A DNA stretch of 64,000 nt. Source: Roseibium limicola. Lineage in GTDB: Bacteria > Pseudomonadota > Alphaproteobacteria > Rhizobiales > Stappiaceae. The stretch spans positions 62,001 through 126,000 of the forward strand of contig NZ_JAFLNF010000008.1 of assembly GCF_017313085.1 (NCBI RefSeq), given 5' to 3'. Positions within the stretch are counted from its first letter, which is position 1. Every line of letters starts with the position of its first letter. The notes below the pieces were generated by a model. That model worked only from the letters and a program-made list of their open reading frames with translations, had not been told where the DNA came from and searched no databases. Position numbers and translations under genes: made by a program. This document shows, one piece after another, positions 16,969-24,451 of the stretch.

Positions 16969-17433
16969 ATGAAGTGCGAACCGGTCCTGAGCCCTGCCCT
17001 CGACTCGACGAAAAAAGACTTTTCGGGCGCTTGCCATTGCGGCGCTGTTCGCTTCAGGGCTGTTTTGAGCGCAGGTCTGAGTTCGGCACGTCGCTGTAAT
17101 TGCTCCTTGTGCCGAATGCGCGGCGCGGTGACAGTCTCCGCTCGTCTCGCCGATTTCGAGATCCTGGAGGGCGCAGAGTATCTGAGCCTGTATGAGTTCA
17201 ACACCAGAACCGCAAAGCATTACTTCTGCTCGCGTTGTGGCATCTACACGCACCACAAACGCCGCTCAGACCCGACGGAATATGGCCTCAACAGCGCCTG
17301 CCTGGAAGGCGTAAGCCCATTTGACTTTGAAGAAGTTCCGGTAAGCCAAGGGGTTTTTCACCCCTCGGATCCGGAAAGCGCCGGGAGACCCGGCATTGTC
17401 GGCATCTTGAGTTTCAAGCCGATCAGCGATTGA
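16969..17433 (+). CDS. GFA-family (Mss4-like) zinc protein
   Basis: A 154-aa protein with the Cys signature of the GFA/Mss4-like fold: CHCGAVRFRA, then CNCSLCRMRG, then HYFCSRCGIYTHH. The family binds zinc; some members were described as glutathione-dependent formaldehyde-activating, but most have no proven function. The start at 16969 (MKCEPVL) has AGAGAGG about eight bases upstream; an in-frame ATG at 16915 would add 18 residues before the domain. Its 3' end overlaps the convergent DUF6476-like gene by 11 bases. Confidence 0.85.
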   Translation: MKCEPVLSPALDSTKKDFSGACHCGAVRFRAVLSAGLSSARRCNCSLCRMRGAVTVSARLADFEILEGAEYLSLYEFNTRTAKHYFCSRCGIYTHHKRRSDPTEYGLNSACLEGVSPFDFEEVPVSQGVFHPSDPESAGRPGIVGILSFKPISD

Positions 17434-17779
17434 GAAAACGGGTTCGTCCGAGAATACTTCCACTTGAAGGGTCGGCATAAACGATCGACTGGACCCCGGC
17501 CTCCTCGACCAATAGAACAAGCCGCCCATCTTCCAGAGAGACCTGCTGCACCTCAACTGAGCCACCAAGCGAAATCGTCGAAGCAATGGTATCTGCAGAT
17601 AGACTGTTATCTGAGCTATTAATCTTGTAGAAGATGGCAGCAAAAACGGCGATAAAGCCGGCAAACATAACCAGCGAAGAGCCGGCCAGAAGCCGCTTCA
17701 GCTTGGTTTGAACGCGCAAGGTCGCCGGGTCAAGCGGCTCTTCTCCCGCGTTCTGGCCTTTGAACTCAGGTTGATTCAT
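17423..17779 (-). CDS. Small single-pass membrane protein (DUF6476-like)
   Basis: A 118-aa protein: a hydrophilic N-terminus of about 25 residues, a transmembrane helix (SSLVMFAGFIAVFAAIFYKI), then a small beta-rich domain ending DPSSGSILGRTRFLNR. The layout fits an alphaproteobacterial DUF6476-type protein; this name is from memory of family features and is tentative. The start at 17779 (MNQPEFKG) shares the CATG at 17777-17780 with the divergent rluD start. An upstream ATG at 17827 would reach into rluD. A TGGAG ribosome site lies about 10 bases upstream, inside rluD. Confidence 0.7.
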   Translation of the reverse strand: MNQPEFKGQNAGEEPLDPATLRVQTKLKRLLAGSSLVMFAGFIAVFAAIFYKINSSDNSLSADTIASTISLGGSVEVQQVSLEDGRLVLLVEEAGVQSIVYADPSSGSILGRTRFLNR

Positions 17780-18803
17780 GAACGAGATGTCTCCAGAAGA
17801 CACCGCAGAAACTCTTGCGGACTTCACTTATTTGGTTGTTGCGGACGAAGCCGGAACGCGGCTCGACATTGTGATAACTGCCCAACTCGAGGCCCTTAGC
17901 CGGAGCCGGGTGCAAGCGCTGATCAAGGCCGGCGAAGTCACCGTGAACGGCGGCAAGATAGTGGAGCCGAAATACCGGGTCAACGAAGGTGACGAACTCA
18001 CCCTGGTTATGCCCGAGCCCGAAGACGCCGATCCGGAACCCGAAGACATTCCCCTAACTGTCGTTTTCGAGGACGAGCATCTGATCGTCATCGACAAACC
18101 CGCAGGCCTTGTGGTCCATCCCGGTGCGGGCAACTGGACCGGCACTCTGGTCAATGCCCTGTTACACCATTGCGGCGACAGTCTGTCCGGCATCGGCGGC
18201 GTCAAGCGTCCCGGCATTGTCCACCGGATCGACAAGGACACCACCGGCCTGCTCGTGGTCGCCAAGAGCGATCAGGCTCATCAGGGTCTGTCTGCCCAAT
18301 TTGCTGACCACGGCCGCACAGGCCCGCTGGAACGCGCCTACTCAGCCCTGGTCTGGGGTGCGCCGTCCGGCCTGAAAGGCACGATTGAAGCCAATCTCGC
18401 CCGGTCCCATCACAACCGCCAGAAGATCGCCGTGGTGAAAACCGCCGGCCGGCATGCCATCACCCATTGGCAGGTGAAGGAGCGTTTTGGCCGGGAAGAT
18501 GAGCCTGCCATGGCATCGCTCATGGAATGTCGCCTCGAGACCGGTCGCACCCATCAGATCCGCGTCCACATGAGCCACATCGGCCATCCGCTGATCGGTG
18601 ATGTCGACTATGGCGCCGGGTTCAAGACCAAGGTGAACCGCCTCGAAGAGCCGCTTAAGTCTGTCGTCGGAAACTTTTCACGCCAGGCTCTGCATGCAGG
18701 TTTGCTCGCCTTTGCTCACCCAGTGAGTGGCGAAACACTGCGATTTGAGAGCGATTATCCTAATGACTTCAAAGAGCTTCTGGAGACATTACGAAAATTT
18801 TAG
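17778..18803 (+). CDS. rluD: RluA-family 23S rRNA pseudouridine synthase (RluD type)
   Basis: A 341-aa enzyme that converts uridines of 23S rRNA to pseudouridine. An S4 RNA-binding domain (residues 29-90: SRSRVQALIKAGEVTVNG) is followed by the catalytic domain with HRIDKDTTGLLVVAK, whose Asp is the nucleophile, and LETGRTHQIRVHMSHIGHP. Length and motif order match RluD (helix 69 modification) better than RluA or RluC. The start at 17778 has CAGG seven bases upstream. It is divergent from the small membrane-protein gene, with overlapping start codons. Confidence 0.9.
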   Translation: MNEMSPEDTAETLADFTYLVVADEAGTRLDIVITAQLEALSRSRVQALIKAGEVTVNGGKIVEPKYRVNEGDELTLVMPEPEDADPEPEDIPLTVVFEDEHLIVIDKPAGLVVHPGAGNWTGTLVNALLHHCGDSLSGIGGVKRPGIVHRIDKDTTGLLVVAKSDQAHQGLSAQFADHGRTGPLERAYSALVWGAPSGLKGTIEANLARSHHNRQKIAVVKTAGRHAITHWQVKERFGREDEPAMASLMECRLETGRTHQIRVHMSHIGHPLIGDVDYGAGFKTKVNRLEEPLKSVVGNFSRQALHAGLLAFAHPVSGETLRFESDYPNDFKELLETLRKF

Positions 18804-18850
18804 GCCTATCGGCATCTTAAGCTCGTGAAAAACCCGCAAGTGTACCTATA

Positions 18851-18891
18851 TTAAATCATCGCGGGCCGTTCGGAACGGCCGCATGATTTAA
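18851..18891. repeat. 41-bp inverted repeat upstream of rpoH
   Basis: Outer arms TTAAATCAT (18851-18859) and ATGATTTAA (18883-18891) are perfect complements. The GC-rich inner arms GCGGGCCGTTC and GGAACGGCCGC pair with a single bulge. No T-run follows, so it is not a typical terminator. It may be an operator or an RNA hairpin in the rpoH leader, and it overlaps a predicted EcfG promoter. Confidence 0.8.
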
Positions 18892-18896
18892 CCGTT
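18872..18896 (+). promoter_or_regulatory. Putative EcfG (general stress sigma factor) promoter of rpoH
   Basis: GGAAC at 18872-18876 and CGTT at 18893-18896 are separated by exactly 16 bases, matching the alphaproteobacterial EcfG/RpoE2 consensus GGAAC-N16/17-CGTT. The rpoH start is 93 bases downstream. A TATATT sequence at 18847-18852 could be a second, housekeeping or heat-shock -10. In Sinorhizobium an rpoH paralogue is known to be under RpoE2; whether this copy is remains inference. Confidence 0.55.
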
Positions 18897-18988
18897 TGCC
18901 TTCAAATTCCGGGACCCTTCGCGCCGCTTGGGCGGAGAGATACCTTGGTCAAAGGAAACGGATCATTCGGGGAAGGGGGGCGCATTCA

Positions 18989-19879
18989 ATGGCCCAGAAC
19001 GTACCGACATTAGTTGCCGGAGAAGGTGGCCTCAGCCGCTATCTCGACGAAATTCGTAAATTCCCCATGCTTCAGCCGCAGGAAGAGTACATGCTCGCCA
19101 AGCGGTACAAGGAGCATGAAGATCCAGCAGCAGCCGAAAGGCTGGTGAACTCGCATCTCCGTCTCGTCGCCAAGATCGCCATGGGCTACCGTGGCTATGG
19201 TCTGCCGATCGGCGAGGTCGTTTCCGAGGGCAATGTTGGCCTTATGCAGGCGGTCAAGCGGTTCGAACCCGACAAGGGCTTCCGGCTGGCAACCTATGCC
19301 ATGTGGTGGATCAAGGCAGCGATACAGGAATACATTTTGCGTTCCTGGTCCCTCGTCAAGATGGGCACCACAGCCAATCAGAAGCGTTTGTTCTTTAACC
19401 TGCGTCGCCTCAAGGGCAAGATCCAGGCCCTTGAAGAAGGCGATCTGAAGCCACATCAGGTACAGGAAATCGCCACGAAACTGGGCGTCAGCCCGGAAGA
19501 AGTGATATCCATGAATCGTCGCCTTGGCGGCGATGCCAGCCTCAACGCCCCGATCCGGGCAGAGGCAGATGCAGGCGAATGGCAGGATTGGCTCGTTGAC
19601 GAGCACGAAAGCCAGGAAGTTCTGCTGGCCAACCAGGAAGAGCTGGACATGCGTCGCAAGATGCTGGCCAACGCCATGGACGTGCTGAACGAACGCGAAC
19701 GCCGCATTTTTGAGGCACGCCGCCTGTCGGAAGATCCGATCACACTGGAAGACCTCTCCGGTGAATTCGGCGTCAGCCGCGAGCGTGTGCGCCAGATTGA
19801 AGTTCGTGCCTTCGAAAAAGTCCAGAAAGCTGTCCAGACCAGCGCTCGTGATCTGAACGGCGCAGCAGGCGCGGCCTGA
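18989..19879 (+). CDS. rpoH: RpoH, heat-shock sigma factor (sigma-32, RpoH1-like)
   Basis: A 296-aa sigma-70-family factor. Region 2 is at about 45-115 (LRLVAKIAMGYRGYGLPIGE, ATYAMWWIKAAIQEYILRSW), followed by the RpoH box TANQKRLFFNLRRLK near residue 130 that distinguishes sigma-32 from other group members. Region 4 has EFGVSRERVRQIEVRAFEKV. It directs transcription of chaperone and protease genes; ftsH, a known RpoH-degrading protease, is at 33-35 kb. The start at 18989 has GGAAGGGGGG about nine bases upstream. Sequence before that is open to 18896 but not conserved in character. Confidence 0.97.
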   Translation: MAQNVPTLVAGEGGLSRYLDEIRKFPMLQPQEEYMLAKRYKEHEDPAAAERLVNSHLRLVAKIAMGYRGYGLPIGEVVSEGNVGLMQAVKRFEPDKGFRLATYAMWWIKAAIQEYILRSWSLVKMGTTANQKRLFFNLRRLKGKIQALEEGDLKPHQVQEIATKLGVSPEEVISMNRRLGGDASLNAPIRAEADAGEWQDWLVDEHESQEVLLANQEELDMRRKMLANAMDVLNERERRIFEARRLSEDPITLEDLSGEFGVSRERVRQIEVRAFEKVQKAVQTSARDLNGAAGAA

Positions 19880-19921
19880 ACCAGTACAAGCTCTGAACTT
19901 CCTCCCAAGACTGTTCAGACC

Positions 19922-19958
19922 AAAGCCCGTCTCCGGAAACGGCGGCGGGCTTTTTTTT
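19922..19958 (+). terminator. Terminator of rpoH
   Basis: Stem AAAGCCCG / CGGGCTTT with an inner CCG-GAAA-CGG stem, followed by eight T, 42 bases after the rpoH stop. Confidence 0.88.
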
Positions 19959-20068
19959 CGTGGCGTGGCCGTGCCTCTGCTTTCCAAGCTGCTTGCCACC
20001 TCGCTGTGAGACTTTTAACAATAACCTCCAGTTGCTTTTGACACGCGGATGGCTGGGAGGCCCGACCA

Positions 20069-22288
20069 ATGAAGGCCGTCTGGAAGCATATGCTCAGCAA
20101 GCGCAGCCTGGTCGCTCTGATGGCCATCCTGCTTCTTGCCACCCTGACAACGCTGCGCGCGGCGGATCCTGGCCTCCTGACCTCAATTCGCGATCTCACC
20201 TTTGATTTTTATCAACGCCTCGCCCCCCGCGACTATGGCGATCCTCCAGTGCGGATCGTCGATATTGATGAAGACACCATCGCCGAGCACGGCCAGTGGC
20301 CCTGGCCGCGCCTCCGCCTCGCAGAGCTGACCCGTGCCCTCAACGAGCTCGGCGCCGCAACCATCGCCTACGACGTGATCTTCAGCGAGCCGGACCGCTC
20401 CTCGCCACCAAACATCGCCAAGACCATCGAGCTGAAGGACACACTCCATGAGCAGTTCATTCGCGGTGCGCTGTCGTCCCTTCCCGACAACGACGAGGCC
20501 TTTGCCGAGGCAATCGCCGAAGCTCCGGTGATCCTGGGCTTCGCCGCTGTCCTGAAGGAGGGACCCCGGCTGCCACAGCGCAAGAGCGCCTTTGCCTTCG
20601 CCGGCACCGATCCGACGGATTTTCTGCGACCCCACACCGCCCTTCTGCCCTCCATGGAAATGCTTGAGAACCGCGCGACCGGCACCGGAAGTGTTTCTCT
20701 GTCCGAAGCAGACACCCGAGGCGTTGTGCGTCGGATCCCCTTGATCCTGTCGGATGGCGAAAAACTCTATCCCAGCCTTGCTGCAGAAGCCCTGCGCGTG
20801 GCGCAGGGAGCCTCCGGCATCATTGTGCGTTCAACCGGCGCATCCGGTCAGCTGGACACGGGTGACGCCGCCGTGACGGCCATCAAGATCGGCGCCTATG
20901 AGGTTCCGACAAACAGCAACGGCGAAGTCTGGGTCCGTTATGATCACGATCGGCCGGAACGCTATATTTCTGCCCGGCACATCCTCGACCCGTCACTGCA
21001 GGAGCAGGTCCGCCCTTGGATTGAAGGTCAGATTGTTTTCGTCGGCACCTCCGCAGTCGGACTGCTCGACACCCGCACAACACCGCTCGGGCAAGTCGTC
21101 CCCGGCGTCTCGATCCATGCCCAGGTGCTGGAGCAAATTCTACAGGAGGTCTTCATCAGCCGACCGGACTGGGCCGATGGCGCAGAAACGCTTGTCACCC
21201 TGCTGATCGGTTCTTTGGTGATCATCGCCTTCCCGGCATTGGGCTCCTTGACCACAGCGCTTCTAGGGGCCGCAATTTCCGCCCTTCTCGTCGGCGGATC
21301 ACTCTACCTGTTCTTTCACCAAGGCCTTTTGATCGATCCGGTCTACCCCAGCATTGCAGCCTTTCTGGTATTTGCGGCAGCCACTGCCGTGCTCTATTTC
21401 GTCACGGAGCGGGAAAAGCGCTTCGTCCGGCAAGCCTTCGGACAATATCTCTCGCCGCAACTCGTGGATCAGCTCGAAGCCTCGCCCGATCAGCTGGTTC
21501 TCGGCGGCGAGCTGCGTGACATGACCATACTGTTCATGGATGTGCGCGGCTTCACCCCGATTTCCGAGCAGCTGACACCGCAAGATCTCGTCAGCTTCCT
21601 CAACACGCTTCTTTCGCCGCTCTCCGACGTCATTCAGGCGAGCGACGGCACCATCGACAAATACATCGGTGACAGCATCATGGCCTTCTGGAATGCGCCC
21701 CTGCTGCAGATCGATCACCCGCGCCTGGCATGTCAGGCGAGCCTGGCCATGCTGGAGAAAGTTGATCAGCTGAATGCCGAGGACGGCTTTGGTTTCCGGG
21801 CGCGTGGCATGAAGGTTCAGAATGTCCAGATCGGTATCGGATTGAACACCGGCGAGGCCTGTGTCGGCAACATGGGATCCAACCGCCGCTTCAACTACTC
21901 GGTGATCGGCGATGCCGTGAACATCGCTTCGCGGATTGAATCCAGCTGCAAGGAAGCGGGTGCCGAACTTCTGGTCTCCTCCGCCACCCGCGAGGCCGCG
22001 CCGGAGTTTGCCTATCTCGAAGCAAGGGAAATCCCGCTGAAGGGCAAAACCCGGCCAGTGCGGTTGTTCGCCCTTGTCGGCGATGACGCCATGGCCGCAA
22101 CGCCAGAGTTTCAGGCCCTCGCCACCGAGCACCAGGCTATGATCACAGCAATGCGCGATGGACGTTCCAGCGCGGCAATGTCTCACCTCACCGCCTGTCA
22201 GAGCTTGGCACCTCTAAAGCTGACGGCCTTCTACGGCCAGTTCGCGGAAGAAATCAGCGGGCTGCCGGAAGCCTCTGCCGCGCAATAA
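20069..22288 (+). CDS. CHASE2-domain class III adenylate/guanylate cyclase
   Basis: A 739-aa membrane cyclase: N-terminal helix (10-30); extracytoplasmic CHASE2 sensor (35-360: VRIVDIDEDTIAEHGQWPWP); three further transmembrane helices (about 365-445); cyclase domain (480-690). The catalytic set looks complete: metal Asp in LFMDVRGFTP, second Asp and Lys in IDKYIGDSIMAFW, transition-state Asn/Arg in DAVNIASRIES. It should make cAMP (or cGMP) in the cytoplasm in response to an extracytoplasmic signal. The start has GGGAGG eight bases upstream. It follows the rpoH terminator, so it has its own promoter. The ligand is unknown. Confidence 0.92.
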   Translation: MKAVWKHMLSKRSLVALMAILLLATLTTLRAADPGLLTSIRDLTFDFYQRLAPRDYGDPPVRIVDIDEDTIAEHGQWPWPRLRLAELTRALNELGAATIAYDVIFSEPDRSSPPNIAKTIELKDTLHEQFIRGALSSLPDNDEAFAEAIAEAPVILGFAAVLKEGPRLPQRKSAFAFAGTDPTDFLRPHTALLPSMEMLENRATGTGSVSLSEADTRGVVRRIPLILSDGEKLYPSLAAEALRVAQGASGIIVRSTGASGQLDTGDAAVTAIKIGAYEVPTNSNGEVWVRYDHDRPERYISARHILDPSLQEQVRPWIEGQIVFVGTSAVGLLDTRTTPLGQVVPGVSIHAQVLEQILQEVFISRPDWADGAETLVTLLIGSLVIIAFPALGSLTTALLGAAISALLVGGSLYLFFHQGLLIDPVYPSIAAFLVFAAATAVLYFVTEREKRFVRQAFGQYLSPQLVDQLEASPDQLVLGGELRDMTILFMDVRGFTPISEQLTPQDLVSFLNTLLSPLSDVIQASDGTIDKYIGDSIMAFWNAPLLQIDHPRLACQASLAMLEKVDQLNAEDGFGFRARGMKVQNVQIGIGLNTGEACVGNMGSNRRFNYSVIGDAVNIASRIESSCKEAGAELLVSSATREAAPEFAYLEAREIPLKGKTRPVRLFALVGDDAMAATPEFQALATEHQAMITAMRDGRSSAAMSHLTACQSLAPLKLTAFYGQFAEEISGLPEASAAQ

Positions 22289-22300
22289 AGGTCAAATGCA

Positions 22301-22337
22301 AAAGGCCGAAACGTCAGTCATCTGACACTCCGGCCTT
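22301..22337. terminator. Hairpin between cyclase gene and thiY (bidirectional terminator)
   Basis: Outer stem AAGGCCG / CGGCCTT with an inner stem GTCAG-TCAT-CTGAC between two convergent genes. T-runs are short on both sides. Confidence 0.6.
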
Positions 22338-22357
22338 CGCTTCAATATCTGCCCCGC

Positions 22358-23296
22358 TTAGCGCAGGGTCGTGGCATAGGTTGAAACCGGCACCATCTCC
22401 TTGATCAGCTCCGCGTCGACCAGAAACTGTGCAAAGCGCTCATAACGACCTTCATCCAGCGCTGCCGGACGCTTGGCAAAGCGCGGCAGCGTGTCCACCC
22501 AGGCCTGCTTGTTCAGTGCATCGTCAAGATTGGGATAGACCTCCAGAAACGCCTGCCATGCGTCCTCGGGATGGTTGGTCAGATAGATTGTTGCAGCTTC
22601 AATCGCCGCCAGAAACTTGACCAGACGCGGGTCATCCAGCTTGTCCTTATGCGCCAGATAGATCAGCTCATCGTAGACTGGCACGCCGTGCTCTTCGGGG
22701 TAGAACGCTGTGCCCTCATGCCCTTCCAGACCAAGCTGTGTCAGCTCGAAGTTGCGGTATCCGCCGATGACCGCATCGACCTGACCGGACAGCAACGCCG
22801 GCGAGAGGGCAAAGTTCACATTCAGCATCTCGACATCGTCAAACGTCAGCCCGACGCTCTTCAGCATTTGGCCAAGCATCGCATCCTCGAATCCGGAGAC
22901 CGAAAAGCCGATCTTCTTGCCCTTCAGGTCTTCCAGCGTCTTGATGGGCCCGTCTTTCAGAACGATCAGGGAGTTGAGTGGCGTCGCAACCAGTGTCCCG
23001 ATTCGGACCACCGGCAGACCTTCTTCGACCTGCGCGTTGAGAGTTTGCTGGTAAGAAACCGCGATATCCCCCTGCCCGGACGCAAGCAGCTTCGGCGGCA
23101 TTGCCGGGTCTGCCGGTTCGATCAATTCCACCTCGAGACCTTCTGCCTCAAAGAAGCCTTTGCTCAGCGCTGTCACCAACGGGGCATGGTCCGGGTTGAC
23201 GAACCAGTCCAGAAGAACAGTCATTTTTTCAGCCGCATGAGCCTGAGTGGATGCGACCAGACCGGCACAGACGACAAATAATTTCAGCAATTTCAT
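22358..23296 (-). CDS. thiY: ThiY-like substrate-binding protein of thiamine-precursor ABC transporter
   Basis: A 312-aa periplasmic binding protein of the NMT1/THI5 family: signal peptide to about residue 21 (ASTQAHA), then LLDWFVNPDHAPLVTALSKG and DPAMPPKLLASGQGDIAVSY. The WFVN-DH and gly-rich pattern fits binding of a pyrimidine thiamine precursor (formyl-aminopyrimidine or HMP). The TPP riboswitch at the head of the operon supports this strongly. The start at 23296 has GGAGG about eight bases upstream. It is the last gene of the operon, 23 bases after thiX. Confidence 0.88.
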   Translation of the reverse strand: MKLLKLFVVCAGLVASTQAHAAEKMTVLLDWFVNPDHAPLVTALSKGFFEAEGLEVELIEPADPAMPPKLLASGQGDIAVSYQQTLNAQVEEGLPVVRIGTLVATPLNSLIVLKDGPIKTLEDLKGKKIGFSVSGFEDAMLGQMLKSVGLTFDDVEMLNVNFALSPALLSGQVDAVIGGYRNFELTQLGLEGHEGTAFYPEEHGVPVYDELIYLAHKDKLDDPRLVKFLAAIEAATIYLTNHPEDAWQAFLEVYPNLDDALNKQAWVDTLPRFAKRPAALDEGRYERFAQFLVDAELIKEMVPVSTYATTLR

Positions 23297-23319
23297 AAGT
23301 TTCCTCCAAACCCGGCAGG

Positions 23320-24075
23320 TCAGGTTTCTGCCTGCCAATGCACCAGCCACCGGGTGACCCGGTCGACGATGGCGCGAAGACAAAGAACCATCAGGGCAAG
23401 CAGGATCAACGCAGCGAACATGACGTCCGTCTGCATCCGCGCATTGCTCTGAAGCATGATGAAAGCAAGGCCGCCTTTAGCACCGACCCATTCGCCGACC
23501 ACCGCCCCGATGGGGGCAAATACAGCAGCGATCCGGATGCCGCTCGCCAGCGCTGGCAAGGCGGACGGGAGCCGGAACAACCACAGTTCGCGAAGCCTGG
23601 AGACGCGATACAAACGCGCCAGATCGACCAGACCCGGCTCCATCTGCCGCAATCCATCGTAAAACGACGAGGTGACAGCAAAAAAGATCACCAGGATCGC
23701 CATGACCACCTTCGAGGTCAAACCGAAGCCCAGCCACAGCACCAGGATCGGAGCAATGGCAAAGACCGGCAGCGCCTGGGTCACCAGAACCACGGGAAGC
23801 AACCCACGCCGTGCCAGTGGCGATGCCCACAGCAGCAGTGCAACGGCAGCGCCTGCTAGCACCCCGAACACGAAGCCCAGAAGGGTTTCACCCAGGGTCA
23901 GACTGGCATGATAAAGCAGAAAGGAGGGTTGCCGCGCAAAGGCATCCACCACTCGCACGGGGCTTGGCAGCATGAAATTAGGGAGCTCGAACAGTCGAAC
24001 GATGCCTTCCCAGCAAAGCAGGAACAGCATCAACCCGACACAGAAGCGCAAGATCTTGCCGAGGAAAGCTCTCAT
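23320..24075 (-). CDS. thiX: ThiX-like ABC transporter permease
   Basis: A 251-aa membrane protein with about six helices and the BPD_transp_1 loop (EAA-type) near residue 170: LARLYRVSRLRELWLFRLPSA. It is the channel of the thiamine-precursor importer, acting with ThiY. Its ATG overlaps the stop of a 35-codon upstream ORF by four bases (ATGA). No ATP-binding subunit gene (thiZ) is present between the riboswitch and the convergent cyclase gene, so the ATPase must be encoded elsewhere or shared. Confidence 0.87.
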   Translation of the reverse strand: MRAFLGKILRFCVGLMLFLLCWEGIVRLFELPNFMLPSPVRVVDAFARQPSFLLYHASLTLGETLLGFVFGVLAGAAVALLLWASPLARRGLLPVVLVTQALPVFAIAPILVLWLGFGLTSKVVMAILVIFFAVTSSFYDGLRQMEPGLVDLARLYRVSRLRELWLFRLPSALPALASGIRIAAVFAPIGAVVGEWVGAKGGLAFIMLQSNARMQTDVMFAALILLALMVLCLRAIVDRVTRWLVHWQAET

Positions 24076-24179
24076 GGCTTTCCCGCTTCCGAACGACCAT
24101 CGGCCAAAAGGCCCAAGACGCCGACAGTTCTGACTTCAACGCGAACGGTCAGCGACCGGCCGCTCTGGCAACTCGACAT
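24072..24179 (-). CDS. Possible 35-codon ORF coupled to thiX
   Basis: ATG at 24179, preceded by ACGGGAG seven bases upstream, opens a 35-codon frame beginning MSSCQSGRSLTVRVEV and ending SEAGKP. Its stop overlaps the thiX start as ATGA. Position between the TPP riboswitch and thiX suggests a coupling or leader peptide, or a remnant of a lost gene such as thiZ. The peptide matches no family I recognise. Evidence is the ribosome site and the overlap only. Confidence 0.4.
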   Translation of the reverse strand: MSSCQSGRSLTVRVEVRTVGVLGLLADGRSEAGKP

Positions 24180-24249
24180 AAGGATCTCCCGTCCCGGCGA
24201 CCGCAAGGCAGACGCAGGCAATGACACTGGAGATCCGGGAATAGGCTAA

Positions 24250-24347
24250 AGGTTTCCGTCCCTTCGCCGGCATGACCCGGATCAGGTTCTAAGGGTTCGG
24301 CTCTAAGCCATCTCAGTTCCGTTTCACCAGAACACCCCTCGGACCAA
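24250..24347 (-). ncRNA. TPP riboswitch (THI element)
   Basis: Read on the minus strand it contains the conserved blocks in order: GGGGTG, AACTGAGA, ACCCTTAGAACCTGATC, CATGCCGGCG and AGGGA. These form the thiamine pyrophosphate aptamer. The flanking GTCC and GGAC can close the P1 stem. It precedes the 35-codon ORF, thiX and thiY, and should reduce their expression when TPP is abundant. No strong T-run terminator follows, so control at the level of translation is likely. Confidence 0.95.
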
Positions 24348-24424
24348 GCCGGACCTTGCCCCAATCAAAATGAAAAGGCAAGGACCGGAAGTCTGTTTGA
24401 TGTAGTCGTTGTGAAAGGCAAGCA

Positions 24425-24446
24425 GCCCCGGCGTATCGCCGGGCTT
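24425..24446 (-). terminator. GC-rich hairpin after the 607-aa membrane protein gene
   Basis: Stem CCCGGCG-ATA-CGCCGGG six bases after the gene's stop. The minus-strand T content afterwards is low, so termination may be weak. Confidence 0.45.
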
Positions 24447-24451
24447 TATGG

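Noticed and set aside
24149-24364. 71-codon minus-strand ORF across the TPP riboswitch
   Set aside because: Its reading frame passes through the aptamer core, whose conservation is explained by RNA structure. There is no family match.
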